A DNA stretch of 36,605 nt from Actinomadura sp. CNU-125 (lineage in GTDB: Bacteria; Actinomycetota; Actinomycetes; Streptosporangiales; Streptosporangiaceae), in the NCBI RefSeq assembly GCF_001942465.1, contig NZ_MKJY01000577.1:1-36605 (forward strand), read 5' to 3'. Position 1 is the stretch's first letter, and the number at the start of each line of letters is the position of its first letter. The notes under the pieces are model-generated. The model saw only the letters and a program-made list of their open reading frames with translations, did no database searches and was not told the DNA's origin. Shown here piece by piece: positions 16,130 through 24,614 of this stretch. The position numbers and the translations under genes were made by a program.

Positions 16130-17046
16130 CGGACGTTGTGACCGATTCGTCCGGGCCTTACGACGTGGTCTGGCTCGACAACGGGGTGCTGCGGCTGGGG
16201 ATCGTCCCGGCGCTCGGCGGTCGTCTGCTGAGCCTCGTCCACGACGGGGACGAGCTGCTGTGGCGCGACCCGAATCTGCTCGACGACCGGTTGCACCCCG
16301 TCCGCGGGCACCGGCCGGAACGCACGTCCGGGCCGATGGCGAACTGGCGCAACTACGGCGGCGACAAGACGTGGCCCGCGCCGCAGGGGTGGTCGTCGGA
16401 CGCCGAGTGGGCGGGCCCGCCGGACCCGGTGCTCGACTCGGGGCCGTACCGCGCGGACGTCCGGGACGGGCGCGTGACGCTGACCAGCGAGCACGACCCG
16501 CGGACGGGGCTGCGGCTGCGCCGCGAGATCGAGCCGGACGGCGCGGCGTACGCGCTGCGGCTGACGGCGGTCAACGAGACGGCGGAGCCGGTGCGGTGGG
16601 CGCTGTGGAACGTCGCCCAGTATCCGGGCGGCGGAACCGTCCGGGTGGACGTCGGGCCGGAGTCGGGCGACCCGGTCGGGCTCGCGGTCGGGACGGCCGC
16701 ACCGGCGTGGACGCGTCCCGAGCCCGGCACGATCGAGGTGCCCGCACAGGACGTCGTGGGCAAGCTCGGCTTCCCCGGGGCCACCGGGCGGCTGACGTAC
16801 ACGCGGGCGGGGCACCGGCTGACGATGGACTTCGGCGTCCGCGACGGGGCCGTGTACCCCGACGGCGGTTCGCGCGCCGAGGTGTGGATGGAGCACCCGC
16901 TGCCCCGGCCGCTGGACCATCTCGGCGGGTTGAACCCGCCGGACCGGATCGTCGAATGCGAGGCGCTCGGCCCGTGGGAGCCGATCGCGCCCGGAGACTC
17001 GACGTCGCTCGCCGTCCGGGTGGGCGTGGAACGAACGGAGGCGTGA
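16126..17046 (+). CDS. Galactose-mutarotase-superfamily protein (DUF4380-like)
   Basis: A 306-residue beta-sandwich protein. LRLGIVPALGGRLLSLVHDGDELLW is the typical aldose-1-epimerase-like opening, and a WRNYGGDKTWPAPQ segment follows. Such proteins bind aldoses and may interconvert anomers, which would feed a sugar dehydrogenase. It overlaps the ADH upstream (ATGA) and the SDR downstream (TGATG). No separate lactonase gene is visible, so a lactonase-like role cannot be excluded. The family is likely, the exact activity is inferred. Confidence 0.7.
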   Translation: MTDVVTDSSGPYDVVWLDNGVLRLGIVPALGGRLLSLVHDGDELLWRDPNLLDDRLHPVRGHRPERTSGPMANWRNYGGDKTWPAPQGWSSDAEWAGPPDPVLDSGPYRADVRDGRVTLTSEHDPRTGLRLRREIEPDGAAYALRLTAVNETAEPVRWALWNVAQYPGGGTVRVDVGPESGDPVGLAVGTAAPAWTRPEPGTIEVPAQDVVGKLGFPGATGRLTYTRAGHRLTMDFGVRDGAVYPDGGSRAEVWMEHPLPRPLDHLGGLNPPDRIVECEALGPWEPIAPGDSTSLAVRVGVERTEA

Positions 17047-17791
17047 TGACGGCGTCCACGGGGGAACGGCCGGTCGCGGTCGTCACGGGCGCGGCGAACG
17101 GGATCGGCGCGGCGACCGCGCGGCGGCTGGCCGCCGACGGGTACGCGGTCGCACTGCTCGACATAGCACCGGAGGTCGAGGCCGTCGCGGCGGAACTGCC
17201 GGGCGCGCTCGGCGTGCGCTGCGCGTCGGCGACGCGGACGCCTGGGACCGCGCGGTCCGCGCCTGCCGCGCGGCGCTCGGCCCGGTCGACGTGCTGGTGT
17301 CCAACGCCGTCCGCTACGAGCCGGGCGCGGCGGACGAGATCGCGGTCGAGTCGTGGCGGCGGCAGCTCGACGTCACCCTCACCGGGACGTTCCTCGGGGT
17401 GCGGGCCACGCTGGACGACCTGCGCCGCAGCCCGCGCGCGTCGATCGTCGTCGTGTCGTCGGTGCACGCCTCGTTCGGGCTGGCCGCCCGCCCCGCGTAC
17501 GCGGCGGCGAAGGCGGGGCTGACCGGGCTGACCCGGCAGCTCGCCGTGGAGTACGGCCCGGACGTGCGGGTCAACGCCGTCCTGCCCGGGCCGGTGCTGA
17601 CCGCGCAGTGGGACGGCATCGGCGCGGACGAGCGGGAGCGCAGCGCCGCCGAGACCGTCGCGGGCCGCCTCGGCCGTCCGGCGGAGGTCGCGGCCGCGAT
17701 CGCGTTCCTCGCCGGGCCGGACGCCTCGTTCGTCACCGGCGCGTCGCTGTTCGTCGACGGCGGCTGGAGCATCACCAAGGGATCCGCGTGA
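17046..17791 (+). CDS. SDR dehydrogenase (sugar dehydrogenase candidate), one frameshift
   Basis: The first part reads VAVVTGAANGIGAATARRL (cofactor motif TGAANGIG). The second reads VDVLVSNAVRYEPG, VVVSSVHASF, the catalytic YAAAK and a C-terminal GASLFVDGGW. One base missing at about 17223 joins them through DVGDADAWDRAVRACRAALG, giving 248 residues, a standard SDR length. By position it is the best candidate for the galactose-type dehydrogenase that makes the aldonate or aldonolactone. The ATG at 17046 shares its A with the previous TGA. Confidence 0.85.
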
Positions 17792-18933
17792 AGATCATCG
17801 GAGTCGAGACGTTCCTGGTGCCGCCGCGGTGGCTGTTCTGCCGGGTCGAGACGGACGACGGGCTCGTCGGATGGGGCGAGCCGGTCGTCGAGGGGCGGGC
17901 CGAGACGACCCGGGCGGCGGTCGAGGAGGTGTCGGAGCTGCTGCTCGGCGAGGACCCGCGCCGCGTCGAGGACCTGTGGCAGACCATGACGAAGGCCGCG
18001 TTCTACCGGGGCGGCCCGGTGCTGTCGAGCGCGGTCGCGGGCCTCGACCAGGCGCTCTGGGACATCCTCGGCAAGTCGCTGGGCGTGCCGGTGCACCAGC
18101 TGCTCGGCGGCGCGGTCCGCGACCGGGTGCGGGTGTACGGGTGGGTCGGCGGGGACGAGCCGGGCGAGGTCGGCGAGGCGGCCGCGGCGCAGGTCGACGC
18201 GGGGCTGACCGCCGTGAAGATCAACGCGTCCGGACGGGTCGGCGCGGCGCCGACGTCCCGCGAGATCGACGCGATCGTGCGGCGGGTCGCGACGGTGCGG
18301 GAGGCGGTCGGGGACGGCAACGACTTCGCCGTCGACTTCCACGGGCGGATCGGCGTCGCGGCGGCGCGGCGCCTCGTCCCGCTGCTGGAGCCGTACCGTC
18401 CGCTGTTCGTCGAGGAGCCGGTGCTGCCGGAGTTCACGCACCGGCTCGCCGACGTGGTCGCGGCGACGGTGACGCCCGTCGCGTGCGGCGAGCGGCTGTT
18501 CTCCCGCACCGACTTCCTGCCCGCGCTGCAGGCGGGGATCGCCGTGGCGCAGCCGGACCTGTCGCACGCGGGCGGCATCTCGGAGGTGCGGCGGATCGCG
18601 TCGCTGGCGGAGACGTTCGGGGCGCTGCTCGCCCCGCACTGCCCGCTCGGCCCGCTGTCGCTGGCCGCGAGCCTCCAGGTGGCGTTCGCGACGCCGAACT
18701 TCCTCATCCAGGAGCAGAGCATCGGCATCCACTACAACGAGGGCGCCGAGGTGCTCGACTACGTGGCCGACCGGGCGCCGCTGGCGTTCCCGCACGGCTC
18801 GATCGAGCGGTGGGACGCGCCCGGGCTGGGCATCGAGATCGACGAGAGCGCGGTGCGCGCCGCCGACCGGGTCGGGCACCGCTGGCGGCCGCCGGTGTGG
18901 CGGCACCCCGACGGAGGACACGCGGAATGGTGA
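17788..18933 (+). CDS. dgoD: D-galactonate dehydratase
   Basis: Enolase-superfamily dehydratase converting D-galactonate to 2-dehydro-3-deoxy-galactonate. The 381-residue protein follows E. coli DgoD almost throughout: VPPRWLFCRVETDDG, VGWGEPVVEGRA, FYRGGPVL, QPDLSHAGGI, APHCPLGP, QEQSIGIHYN and the closing WRHPDGGHAEW. Metal and acid/base residues fall at the known places: Asp183, His185, Glu209, Glu235 and His284 (His285 in E. coli). GTG at 17788 overlaps the SDR stop. Together with the aldolase and kinase downstream it defines the locus. Confidence 0.95.
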   Translation: MKIIGVETFLVPPRWLFCRVETDDGLVGWGEPVVEGRAETTRAAVEEVSELLLGEDPRRVEDLWQTMTKAAFYRGGPVLSSAVAGLDQALWDILGKSLGVPVHQLLGGAVRDRVRVYGWVGGDEPGEVGEAAAAQVDAGLTAVKINASGRVGAAPTSREIDAIVRRVATVREAVGDGNDFAVDFHGRIGVAAARRLVPLLEPYRPLFVEEPVLPEFTHRLADVVAATVTPVACGERLFSRTDFLPALQAGIAVAQPDLSHAGGISEVRRIASLAETFGALLAPHCPLGPLSLAASLQVAFATPNFLIQEQSIGIHYNEGAEVLDYVADRAPLAFPHGSIERWDAPGLGIEIDESAVRAADRVGHRWRPPVWRHPDGGHAEW

Positions 18934-19542
18934 ACGACATCACGGCCGAACTGCGGCGGCACCGGCTCGTCGCGATCGTGCGCGGGCGGGACCGCGCGGC
19001 GTCCGTCCGGACGGCGCTGGCCCTCGCCGACGAGGGGATCTCGCTGATCGAGGTCTCGCTGAGCGGCGCGGACGCGCTGCGGGTCATCGAGGAGGTCGCG
19101 GGCGCGGCGTCCGGGTCAGCGCCGGGACGGTGCTGAGCGCCGACGACGCGCGGCGGGCGCGGGACGCGGGCGCCGGGTACGCGGTGACGCCGACGCTCGG
19201 CGCGGGCGTGGACGAGCGCGGCGGCTCGGCATGCCGGTCCTCGCCGGGGCGCTCACCCCGACCGAGGTCGCGGCCGCCGCCGCGTCCGGGGTGGACGCGG
19301 TGAAGCTGTTCCCGGCGAGCGCGCACGGGCCCGGCTACCTGAAGGCGCTGCGCGACCCGTTCCCGGACGTCCCGTTCGTCCCGGTCGGGGGCGTCGGACG
19401 GGACGAGGCGGTCGAGTACCTCGCGCTGGGCGCGGTCGCGGTCGGGGTCGGTTCGCCGCTGTGCGGGGACGCGCCCCACGGCGGCGACCTCGACGCGCTG
19501 CGGGCGCGCGCCCGCGCGTTCGTCGCGGCGGTGCGGCCGTGA
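18927..19542 (+). CDS. dgoA: 2-dehydro-3-deoxy-6-phosphogalactonate aldolase, two frameshifts
   Basis: Class I KDPG/KDPGal aldolase that splits KDPGal into pyruvate and glyceraldehyde 3-phosphate. Three frames carry successive parts: LVAIVRGRDRAASVRTALAL and GISLIEVSLSG; then VSAGTVLSADDARRARDAGA; then LGMPVLAGALTPTEV, the Schiff-base Lys in GVDAVKLFPAS, and PVGGVGRDEAVEY. Restoring one G near 19105-19109 and one after 19216 gives a continuous 205-residue protein, the normal length. It overlaps dgoD by a few bases and the kinase by GTGA. GGAGG precedes the start. Confidence 0.87.
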
Positions 19543-20461
19543 CGGACGTCCTGACGGTCGGCGAGACGATGATGGCGCTGCGTTCCACGGGCCCGATCCG
19601 GCTCGGTTCGGGGTTCACGACGAGCATCGCGGGCGCGGAGAGCAACGTCGCGATCGGCCTCGCCCGCCTCGGGCACGCCGCCGCGTGGGCCGGACGGGTC
19701 GGCGCGGACGAACCGGGACGCCTCGTCACCCGTACCCTGCGGGCCGAGGGCGTCGACGTGTCGGGAGTCCGCCGCGACGGCTCCGCCCCGACCGGCGTGA
19801 TCATGTTCGAGCAGCGGCTGCCGACGTCACGCGCGTCCAGTACCTGCGGGAGGGGTCCGCCGGGTCGCGGCTGTGCCCGGACGACGTCGCCGCGCTCGAC
19901 GCCGCGCTCGACGCCGCACCGCGGATCGTCCACGTCACCGGCATCACCCCCGCGCTGAGCGCGTCGTGCCGCGCCGCCGTGACCGCGCTGGTCGACCTCG
20001 CCCGCGCGCGGGCGCCCGGGTCAGCCTCGACGTCAACCACCGGGAGCGGCTCTGGACGCGCGAGGCCGCCGGGCACGCTCGCGCCGCTCGCCGCGCGCGC
20101 CGACCACGTCGACGCGTCCCCCGACGAGCTTCCGCTGGTCGGGGAGCCCGGGCGGCTGCTGGCGGACGGGGCGCGGGAGGTCGTCGTCAAGGACGGCGGC
20201 GAGGCCCGCTCGTTCACCGCGGCGGGGGTCCGGACGGTGCCCGCGCGGCGCGTCCGTCCGGTCGACTCGGTCGGCGCCGGGGACGGGTTCGTCGCCGGTT
20301 ACCTGTCGGGGCTGCTCGACGGCCTCGACGTCGAGGGGCGCCTCGTGCGGGCGCACACGGTCGGCGCGTTCGCCGTACAGAGCCACGGCGACTGGGAGGG
20401 CCTTCCCCGCCGCGACGAGCTCGACCTGATCGGCCTTCCCGACGGCACCGCCCTGCGCTGA
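19539..20461 (+). CDS. 2-dehydro-3-deoxygalactonate (KDGal) kinase, PfkB type, three frameshifts
   Basis: PfkB-family sugar kinase that would phosphorylate KDGal before aldol cleavage. Visible parts: VLTVGETMMALRSTGP, GAESNVAIGLARLGHAAAWAG, VTRVQYLREGSAGSRLCPDDV, VSLDVNHRERLW and the catalytic VDSVGAGDGFVAGYLSG. Frame changes occur at about 19822 (C missing), 20008-20012 (one base missing) and 20071-20073 (one extra G). Undoing them gives 307 residues. E. coli DgoK belongs to another kinase family, so I give no gene symbol. It is last gene of the operon; a hairpin overlaps its stop. Confidence 0.85.
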
Positions 20462-20490
20462 CGGCCCGCCGGCGGCCGGGCCGCGGTCAG
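20458..20490. terminator. Bidirectional terminator between kinase and TetR genes
   Basis: CGGCCCG (20462-20468) and CGGGCCG (20477-20483) pair around an 8-nt loop, extended by CTGAC/GTCAG with a short bulge. The hairpin covers the stop codons of both convergent genes. Confidence 0.65.
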
Positions 20491-21102
20491 GACTTGGGGA
20501 GGGCGGCGGCGAAGTTGATCGCGGTGTGCAGGTAGCTGCGCAGGGTGTCGGGGTCGTCGAAGTCCATGTCGCTGCGGATCAGGACCGTGGAGAGGGTGAC
20601 GCGGAACAGCACGTCGGTGAGGACGGGGACGTCCACCGGCGGGATGCTCCCGTTGTCGATCTGCTCGCGGACGATCGGCTCCGCCATCTCGTTGATGGCG
20701 CGGATCGGCTCGGCGGCCTGCAGGGTGAAGACGGGCAGCACGAGTTCGGGGACGTCGCGGAGGGCGGCGCTGAGCAGGGTGTGGCCGCGGGCGTACCCGA
20801 CGATGAAGATCAGCAGGTCGGCGATGCCGTCGACCGACCAGGTGAGGGCGCGCAGGCGGGGCGCGAGCGCGTCGAGGAAGGCGGCCAGCTCGCGTTCGAG
20901 CAGGGCGTGCTTGATGTCGTCGATCGTGCCGCCGTACTTGTAGAGGGTCGGGCGGGAGAGCCCGGCGCGCGATGGCCGACAGGAGGCGCCCGGAGGCGAA
21001 GCCGCCTTCGACGAGGCACGCGGCGGCGGCGTCGAGGATCTTGGCCCGGATCTGCTCGGGTGACAGGGACAAGCGCCTGGTCGCGCTCTTCGTCTGGGTC
21101 AC
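20487..21102 (-). CDS. TetR family regulator, one frameshift
   Basis: N-terminal part: LSPEQIRAKILDAAAACLVEGGF and SGRLLSAIAR. The frame then shifts near 20966-20972 to AGLSRPTLYKYGGTIDDIKH, completing the helix-turn-helix, and continues through LLSAALRDVPELVLPVFTLQ to AINFAAALPKS. Removing one extra base gives 204 residues, typical of TetR. GTG at 21102 follows GGAAGGAAGG. It is divergent from the diiron oxygenase gene, and the perfect inverted repeat in between is its likely operator. Confidence 0.85.
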
Positions 21103-21166
21103 CTTGGCCTTCCTTCCGGGGTCGCAAAAGTATCCCACATCACGTTGCCCGAGCGGGTTCCGGGTA

Positions 21167-21195
21167 TTGACCCTCCGTCCAGCCGCTGCTTACAG
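21167..21195 (+). promoter_or_regulatory. Promoter of the diiron oxygenase gene
   Basis: TTGACC (21167-21172), 17 nt, TTACAG (21190-21195). The -10 box is embedded in the left arm of the inverted repeat at 21189. Confidence 0.5.
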
Positions 21196-21208
21196 TCACC
21201 CCTGTAAG
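21189..21208. promoter_or_regulatory. Inverted-repeat operator, CTTACAG-N6-CTGTAAG
   Basis: Perfect 7-bp arms (21189-21195 and 21202-21208) separated by 6 nt. It overlaps the -10 box of the oxygenase promoter, so binding by the divergent TetR would block transcription. No second copy was seen in the window. Confidence 0.7.
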
Positions 21209-21236
21209 TGTAAACGTCACTCGGCTGGAGGCGGTC

Positions 21237-22202
21237 GTGGAGATCGATCAGGAGTACCGGGACGTGCTGCGGACCCTGTCCGAGGGATCGGTCCACCGGC
21301 GTTTCGACCCCTACCTCGACATCGACTGGGACTCCCCCGAGTTCGCCGTCGAGGCCGACGACCCGCGCTGGGTCCTCCCGGACTGCGACCCGCTCGGCGC
21401 GCACCCCTGGTACAAGGCGCTGCCGCTGGAGCGGCAGATCGAGATCGGGATGTGGCGGTCGGCCAACATCACCAAGGTCGGGCTCCAGTTCGAGAGCGTG
21501 CTGATCCGCGGCATGATGCAGTACGCGATGCGGCTGCCGAACGGATCGCCCGAGTTCCGGTACTGCCTCCACGAGATGACGGAGGAGTGCAACCACATCC
21601 AGATGTTCCAGGAGATGGTGAACCGGACGGGCGCCGACGTGCCCGGCATGCGGCGCGACTACCGGTTCACCTCCCAGTACTGGCACCTGGGCGCGCACCT
21701 GCCGATCCTGTTCTTCATCGGCATCCTCGCCGGCGAGGAGCCGATCGACCACTTCCAGAAGAGCGTGATCCACGACGGCGCGGCCCGTCCCCCGGCGCTG
21801 CTGCGCACGATGGAGATCCACATCGCCGAGGAGGCGCGGCACATCTCGTTCGCGCACCGGTTCCTGCACGAGCACGTGTCGCGGCAGACGAAGGCGGGCC
21901 GCGCGGTCACCTCGATCGCCTACCCGCTGATCATGCGCTGGCTGGCGGGCGCGATCATGGCGCCCCCGGGGGAGATGGCCAAGGAGTTCGGCATCCCCCG
22001 CAAGGTGATCCGGGAGGCGTTCTGGAGCCGCCCGCACTCGCGGGAGATCCTGCGCGGCTACTTCGGCGACGTCCGGATGCTGGCCGAGGAGCTCGGGCTG
22101 ATGAACCCCGTCGCGAAGCGGCTGTGGCGGATGTGCCACATCGACGGCCCCGCCTCGCGGTACCGCGGCGAGCCGCACCGTCCGGCGCGGCAGGCGGCCT
22201 GA
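21237..22202 (+). CDS. AurF-like diiron N-oxygenase family protein
   Basis: A 321-residue helical protein with the diiron ligand pattern of AurF (p-aminobenzoate N-oxygenase): a first-helix Glu (FESVL, Glu86), EECNH (Glu117, His120), GEEPIDH (Glu167/168) and HIAEEARH, which provides His195-x3-Glu199-x2-His202. AurF-type enzymes oxidise aryl amines using O2 and reducing power from ferredoxin. GTG at 21237 is preceded by GGAGG. The ferredoxin reductase gene starts 4 nt after its stop and is the obvious electron donor. The same pairing with an FprB-type reductase is known in mycobacteria. The substrate is unknown. Confidence 0.87.
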   Translation: MEIDQEYRDVLRTLSEGSVHRRFDPYLDIDWDSPEFAVEADDPRWVLPDCDPLGAHPWYKALPLERQIEIGMWRSANITKVGLQFESVLIRGMMQYAMRLPNGSPEFRYCLHEMTEECNHIQMFQEMVNRTGADVPGMRRDYRFTSQYWHLGAHLPILFFIGILAGEEPIDHFQKSVIHDGAARPPALLRTMEIHIAEEARHISFAHRFLHEHVSRQTKAGRAVTSIAYPLIMRWLAGAIMAPPGEMAKEFGIPRKVIREAFWSRPHSREILRGYFGDVRMLAEELGLMNPVAKRLWRMCHIDGPASRYRGEPHRPARQAA

Positions 22203-22206
22203 CCCG

Positions 22207-23716
22207 ATGCCCCACGTCGTCACGCAGTCGTGCTGCAACGACGCCTCGTGCGTCCACGCCTGCCCGGTCAACTGCATCCACCCCACACCGGACGAACCCG
22301 ACTTCCACACCGCGGAGATGCTCTACATCGATCCCGCGACCTGCGTGGACTGCGGGGCGTGCGTGTCGGCGTGCCCGGTCGGCGCGATCCTCCCGCACAC
22401 GAAGCTGACGGACGAGCAGCTCCCGTTCCTGCCGCTCAACGCCGACTTCTACCGGGGCCCCGCCCGCCCGCGCCGCTGCTCGCGCCGCAGCCGCCGCGCT
22501 GCGGGTGCGCGGCGGCGAGCCCCTGCGGGTCGCGATCGCCGGGTCCGGCCCGGCCGCGATGTTCGCCGCCGACGAGCTGCTGACCGTCCCGGGGGCGCGG
22601 GTCGACGTGTTCGAGCGGCTGACCGTCCCGTACGGCCTCGCCCGGACGGGCGTCGCGCCCGACCACCCGAACACCCGGCGGGTCGCCGACCTGTTCGACC
22701 GGATCTCCGCACAGGACGGCTTCCGGCTGTTCCACGGCGTCGAGGTCGGCCGCGACGTGACGCACGAGGAACTCCTCGAACACCACCACGCGGTGATCTA
22801 CGCGGTCGGCGCGTCGTCGGACCGGCGGCTGGACGTCCCCGGCGCCGACCTCGCCGGGACGGCGACCGAGTTCGTCGCCTGGTACAACGGCCACCCCGAC
22901 CACGCGCACCGCACGTTCGACCTGTCGCACCGCCGCGCGGTGATCGTCGGCAACGGCAACGTGGCGCTGGACGTGGCGCGGATCCTCGCGAGCGACCCCG
23001 CGCGGCTCGCGGGCACCGACATCGCCCCCGCCGCGCTCGACGCCCTGCGCGGCTCCCGGATCGAGGAGATCGTGGTCGCCGGGCGGCGCGGCCCCGCGCA
23101 GTCGGCGTTCACGGTCGCCGAGCTGCGCGGCCTGCTCGACACCCCGGGCATCGACGTCGCGGTCGAGGGCGCCGACCCCGCGGCCGAACCGGACGACGCG
23201 TCGCCGCCCCACTCGACCGTCCACAAGCTGCGCATGCTCCGCGAACTGGACGGCCGCGCACCGTCCGGGAACGGGAACCGGCGGATCGTCCTGCGGTACC
23301 TCGCGTCCCCCGAGCGGATCACGGACGAGGGCGTGGAGTTCGCCCGCACCGAACTGGTCGACGGCCGCGCGGTGCCCACCGGGGAGTCCGAGGTCGTCGC
23401 GGCGGGCCTGGTGCTGTCGTCGATCGGGTACCGCGGGCGTCCCGTCCCCGGCCTGCCGTTCGACGCGGCCACCGGCACCGTCCCGAACCTGGCCGGACGC
23501 GTGGGGACGGGCGAGCCGGTCGCGGGCGCCTACGTCGCCGGGTGGATCAAGCGCGGCCCGACCGGCTTCATCGGGACGAACAAGTCGTGCGCCCGCGAGA
23601 CGGTGCGGACCCTCGTCGACGACTTCAACGAGCACCGGCTGCCCGCGCCGCCCGCGTCCCCCGAGGCCCTGGACCGGCTGCTGCGGTCGCGCCGGGAGGT
23701 CCCGCAGCCCGCCTGA
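22207..23716 (+). CDS. fprB: Ferredoxin-ferredoxin/NADP reductase fusion (FprB type), one frameshift
   Basis: N-terminal 7Fe ferredoxin domain (CCNDASCVHACPVNCIHP and CVDCGACVSACPVGAI, residues about 9-58), then an adrenodoxin-reductase-like flavoprotein: VAIAGSGPAAMFAADELL (FAD), YGLARTGVAPDHPNT, VIVGNGNVALDVARIL (NADP) and AGWIKRGPTGFIGTNKSC. Domain order and motifs match mycobacterial FprB closely. The linker between ferredoxin and reductase shifts frame at about 22458-22472; removing one base gives 503 codons and an Ala-rich linker. Because the linker is the break point, two separate proteins cannot be strictly excluded. It passes electrons from NAD(P)H to the diiron oxygenase upstream. 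Confidence 0.87.
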
Positions 23717-23803
23717 AGACCTTCACGGACCCTCCACAACTCCGGACGCCCGCCGCTCGTCGTACGGGACGAACGATCTTCGTCGAGCGATCTGGGGGAA
23801 CGC

Positions 23804-24559
23804 GTGCCGTTCACGCTGAGCCATCCCGCCGCCGTCCTGCCCCTCGCGCGGGGGCCGCTGGTGCCGTCGGCGCTGGTCATCGGGTCGATGGCGCCGGACA
23901 TCCCGTACTTCTTCTTCGCGATGGAACTGCGCGGGACGACGCATCGGGCGCACGGCGTCGTGACCGTCGACGTGCTCATCGGCCTCGCCGCGTTCGCGGT
24001 GTGGCACCTGCTGTGGAAGCGGCCGCTGGCGGCGCTGGCCCCGTCCCCGGTCCGCGGGCGGCTGCCGGTGGACGCGCCGGTGCGCTGGGGCTGGGCGGTG
24101 CCGTCGGTGGCGATCGGGGCCGCCACGCACGTCTTCTGGGACGCGTTCACCCACCTCAACTGGAGTTTCGCCGGTGAACTGCCGTGGCTCACCGGTTCGT
24201 TCGCCGGGTTGGCGGTGTACGTGTGGCTGCAGTACGTGAGCGGTGTGGCCGGGCTGGCGATCGTCCTGCTGTGGCTGGCCCGCTGGGTCCGGACGGCCCC
24301 CGTACGGACGGACGCGCGCGCCGACGCGCCGACCGCGCCGACCGCGCCGGGCGGAGCGTCGCGCGTCCCGGTCTGCGTGGGCATCGGGGCGGTGTCGGGG
24401 GCGGGCGGCCTGCTGAGCGCGCTGCTGTTCCCCGACGTCCCGGGCGTCCACACGGTCCTGTACTACGGCGCCGTCGGGACGATCGCCGCGGCGGGCCTCG
24501 CGCTCACCACCTACGCCGTCTGGTGGCACGCCGCCCGTCCCGCCGCGCTGGAACTCTGA
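23804..24559 (+). CDS. DUF4184 family membrane protein
   Basis: A 251-residue membrane protein that begins PFTLSHPAAVLPLARGPLVPSA and continues ALVIGSMAPDIPYFF, the DUF4184 hallmark, with conserved HxxxD-like residues in ATHVFWDAFTHLNW. About six membrane spans, with an Ala/Pro/Arg loop near residues 165-185. GTG at 23804 after GGGGGAA. Molecular function is unknown for the family. It is transcribed alone and converges on the MFS gene across a strong hairpin. Confidence 0.85.
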   Translation: MPFTLSHPAAVLPLARGPLVPSALVIGSMAPDIPYFFFAMELRGTTHRAHGVVTVDVLIGLAAFAVWHLLWKRPLAALAPSPVRGRLPVDAPVRWGWAVPSVAIGAATHVFWDAFTHLNWSFAGELPWLTGSFAGLAVYVWLQYVSGVAGLAIVLLWLARWVRTAPVRTDARADAPTAPTAPGGASRVPVCVGIGAVSGAGGLLSALLFPDVPGVHTVLYYGAVGTIAAAGLALTTYAVWWHAARPAALEL

Positions 24560-24571
24560 CGGGCGAGGCGC

Positions 24572-24608
24572 GACGGGCCCGGGCCGCTCTCGCGGTCCGG
24601 GCCCCGTC
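24572..24608. terminator. Strong bidirectional terminator hairpin
   Basis: Arms 24572-24587 and 24592-24608 pair over about 16 bp (one bulge, one G-U) around a TCTC loop, in the 55-bp gap between the convergent DUF4184 and MFS genes. Confidence 0.75.
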
Positions 24609-24614
24609 CCGTCC

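Noticed and set aside
17046..20461. Programmed ribosomal frameshifting as explanation for the broken dgo and SDR genes
   Set aside because: The breaks have no common slippery sequence, differ in direction, recur several times in one gene and occur in many unrelated genes.
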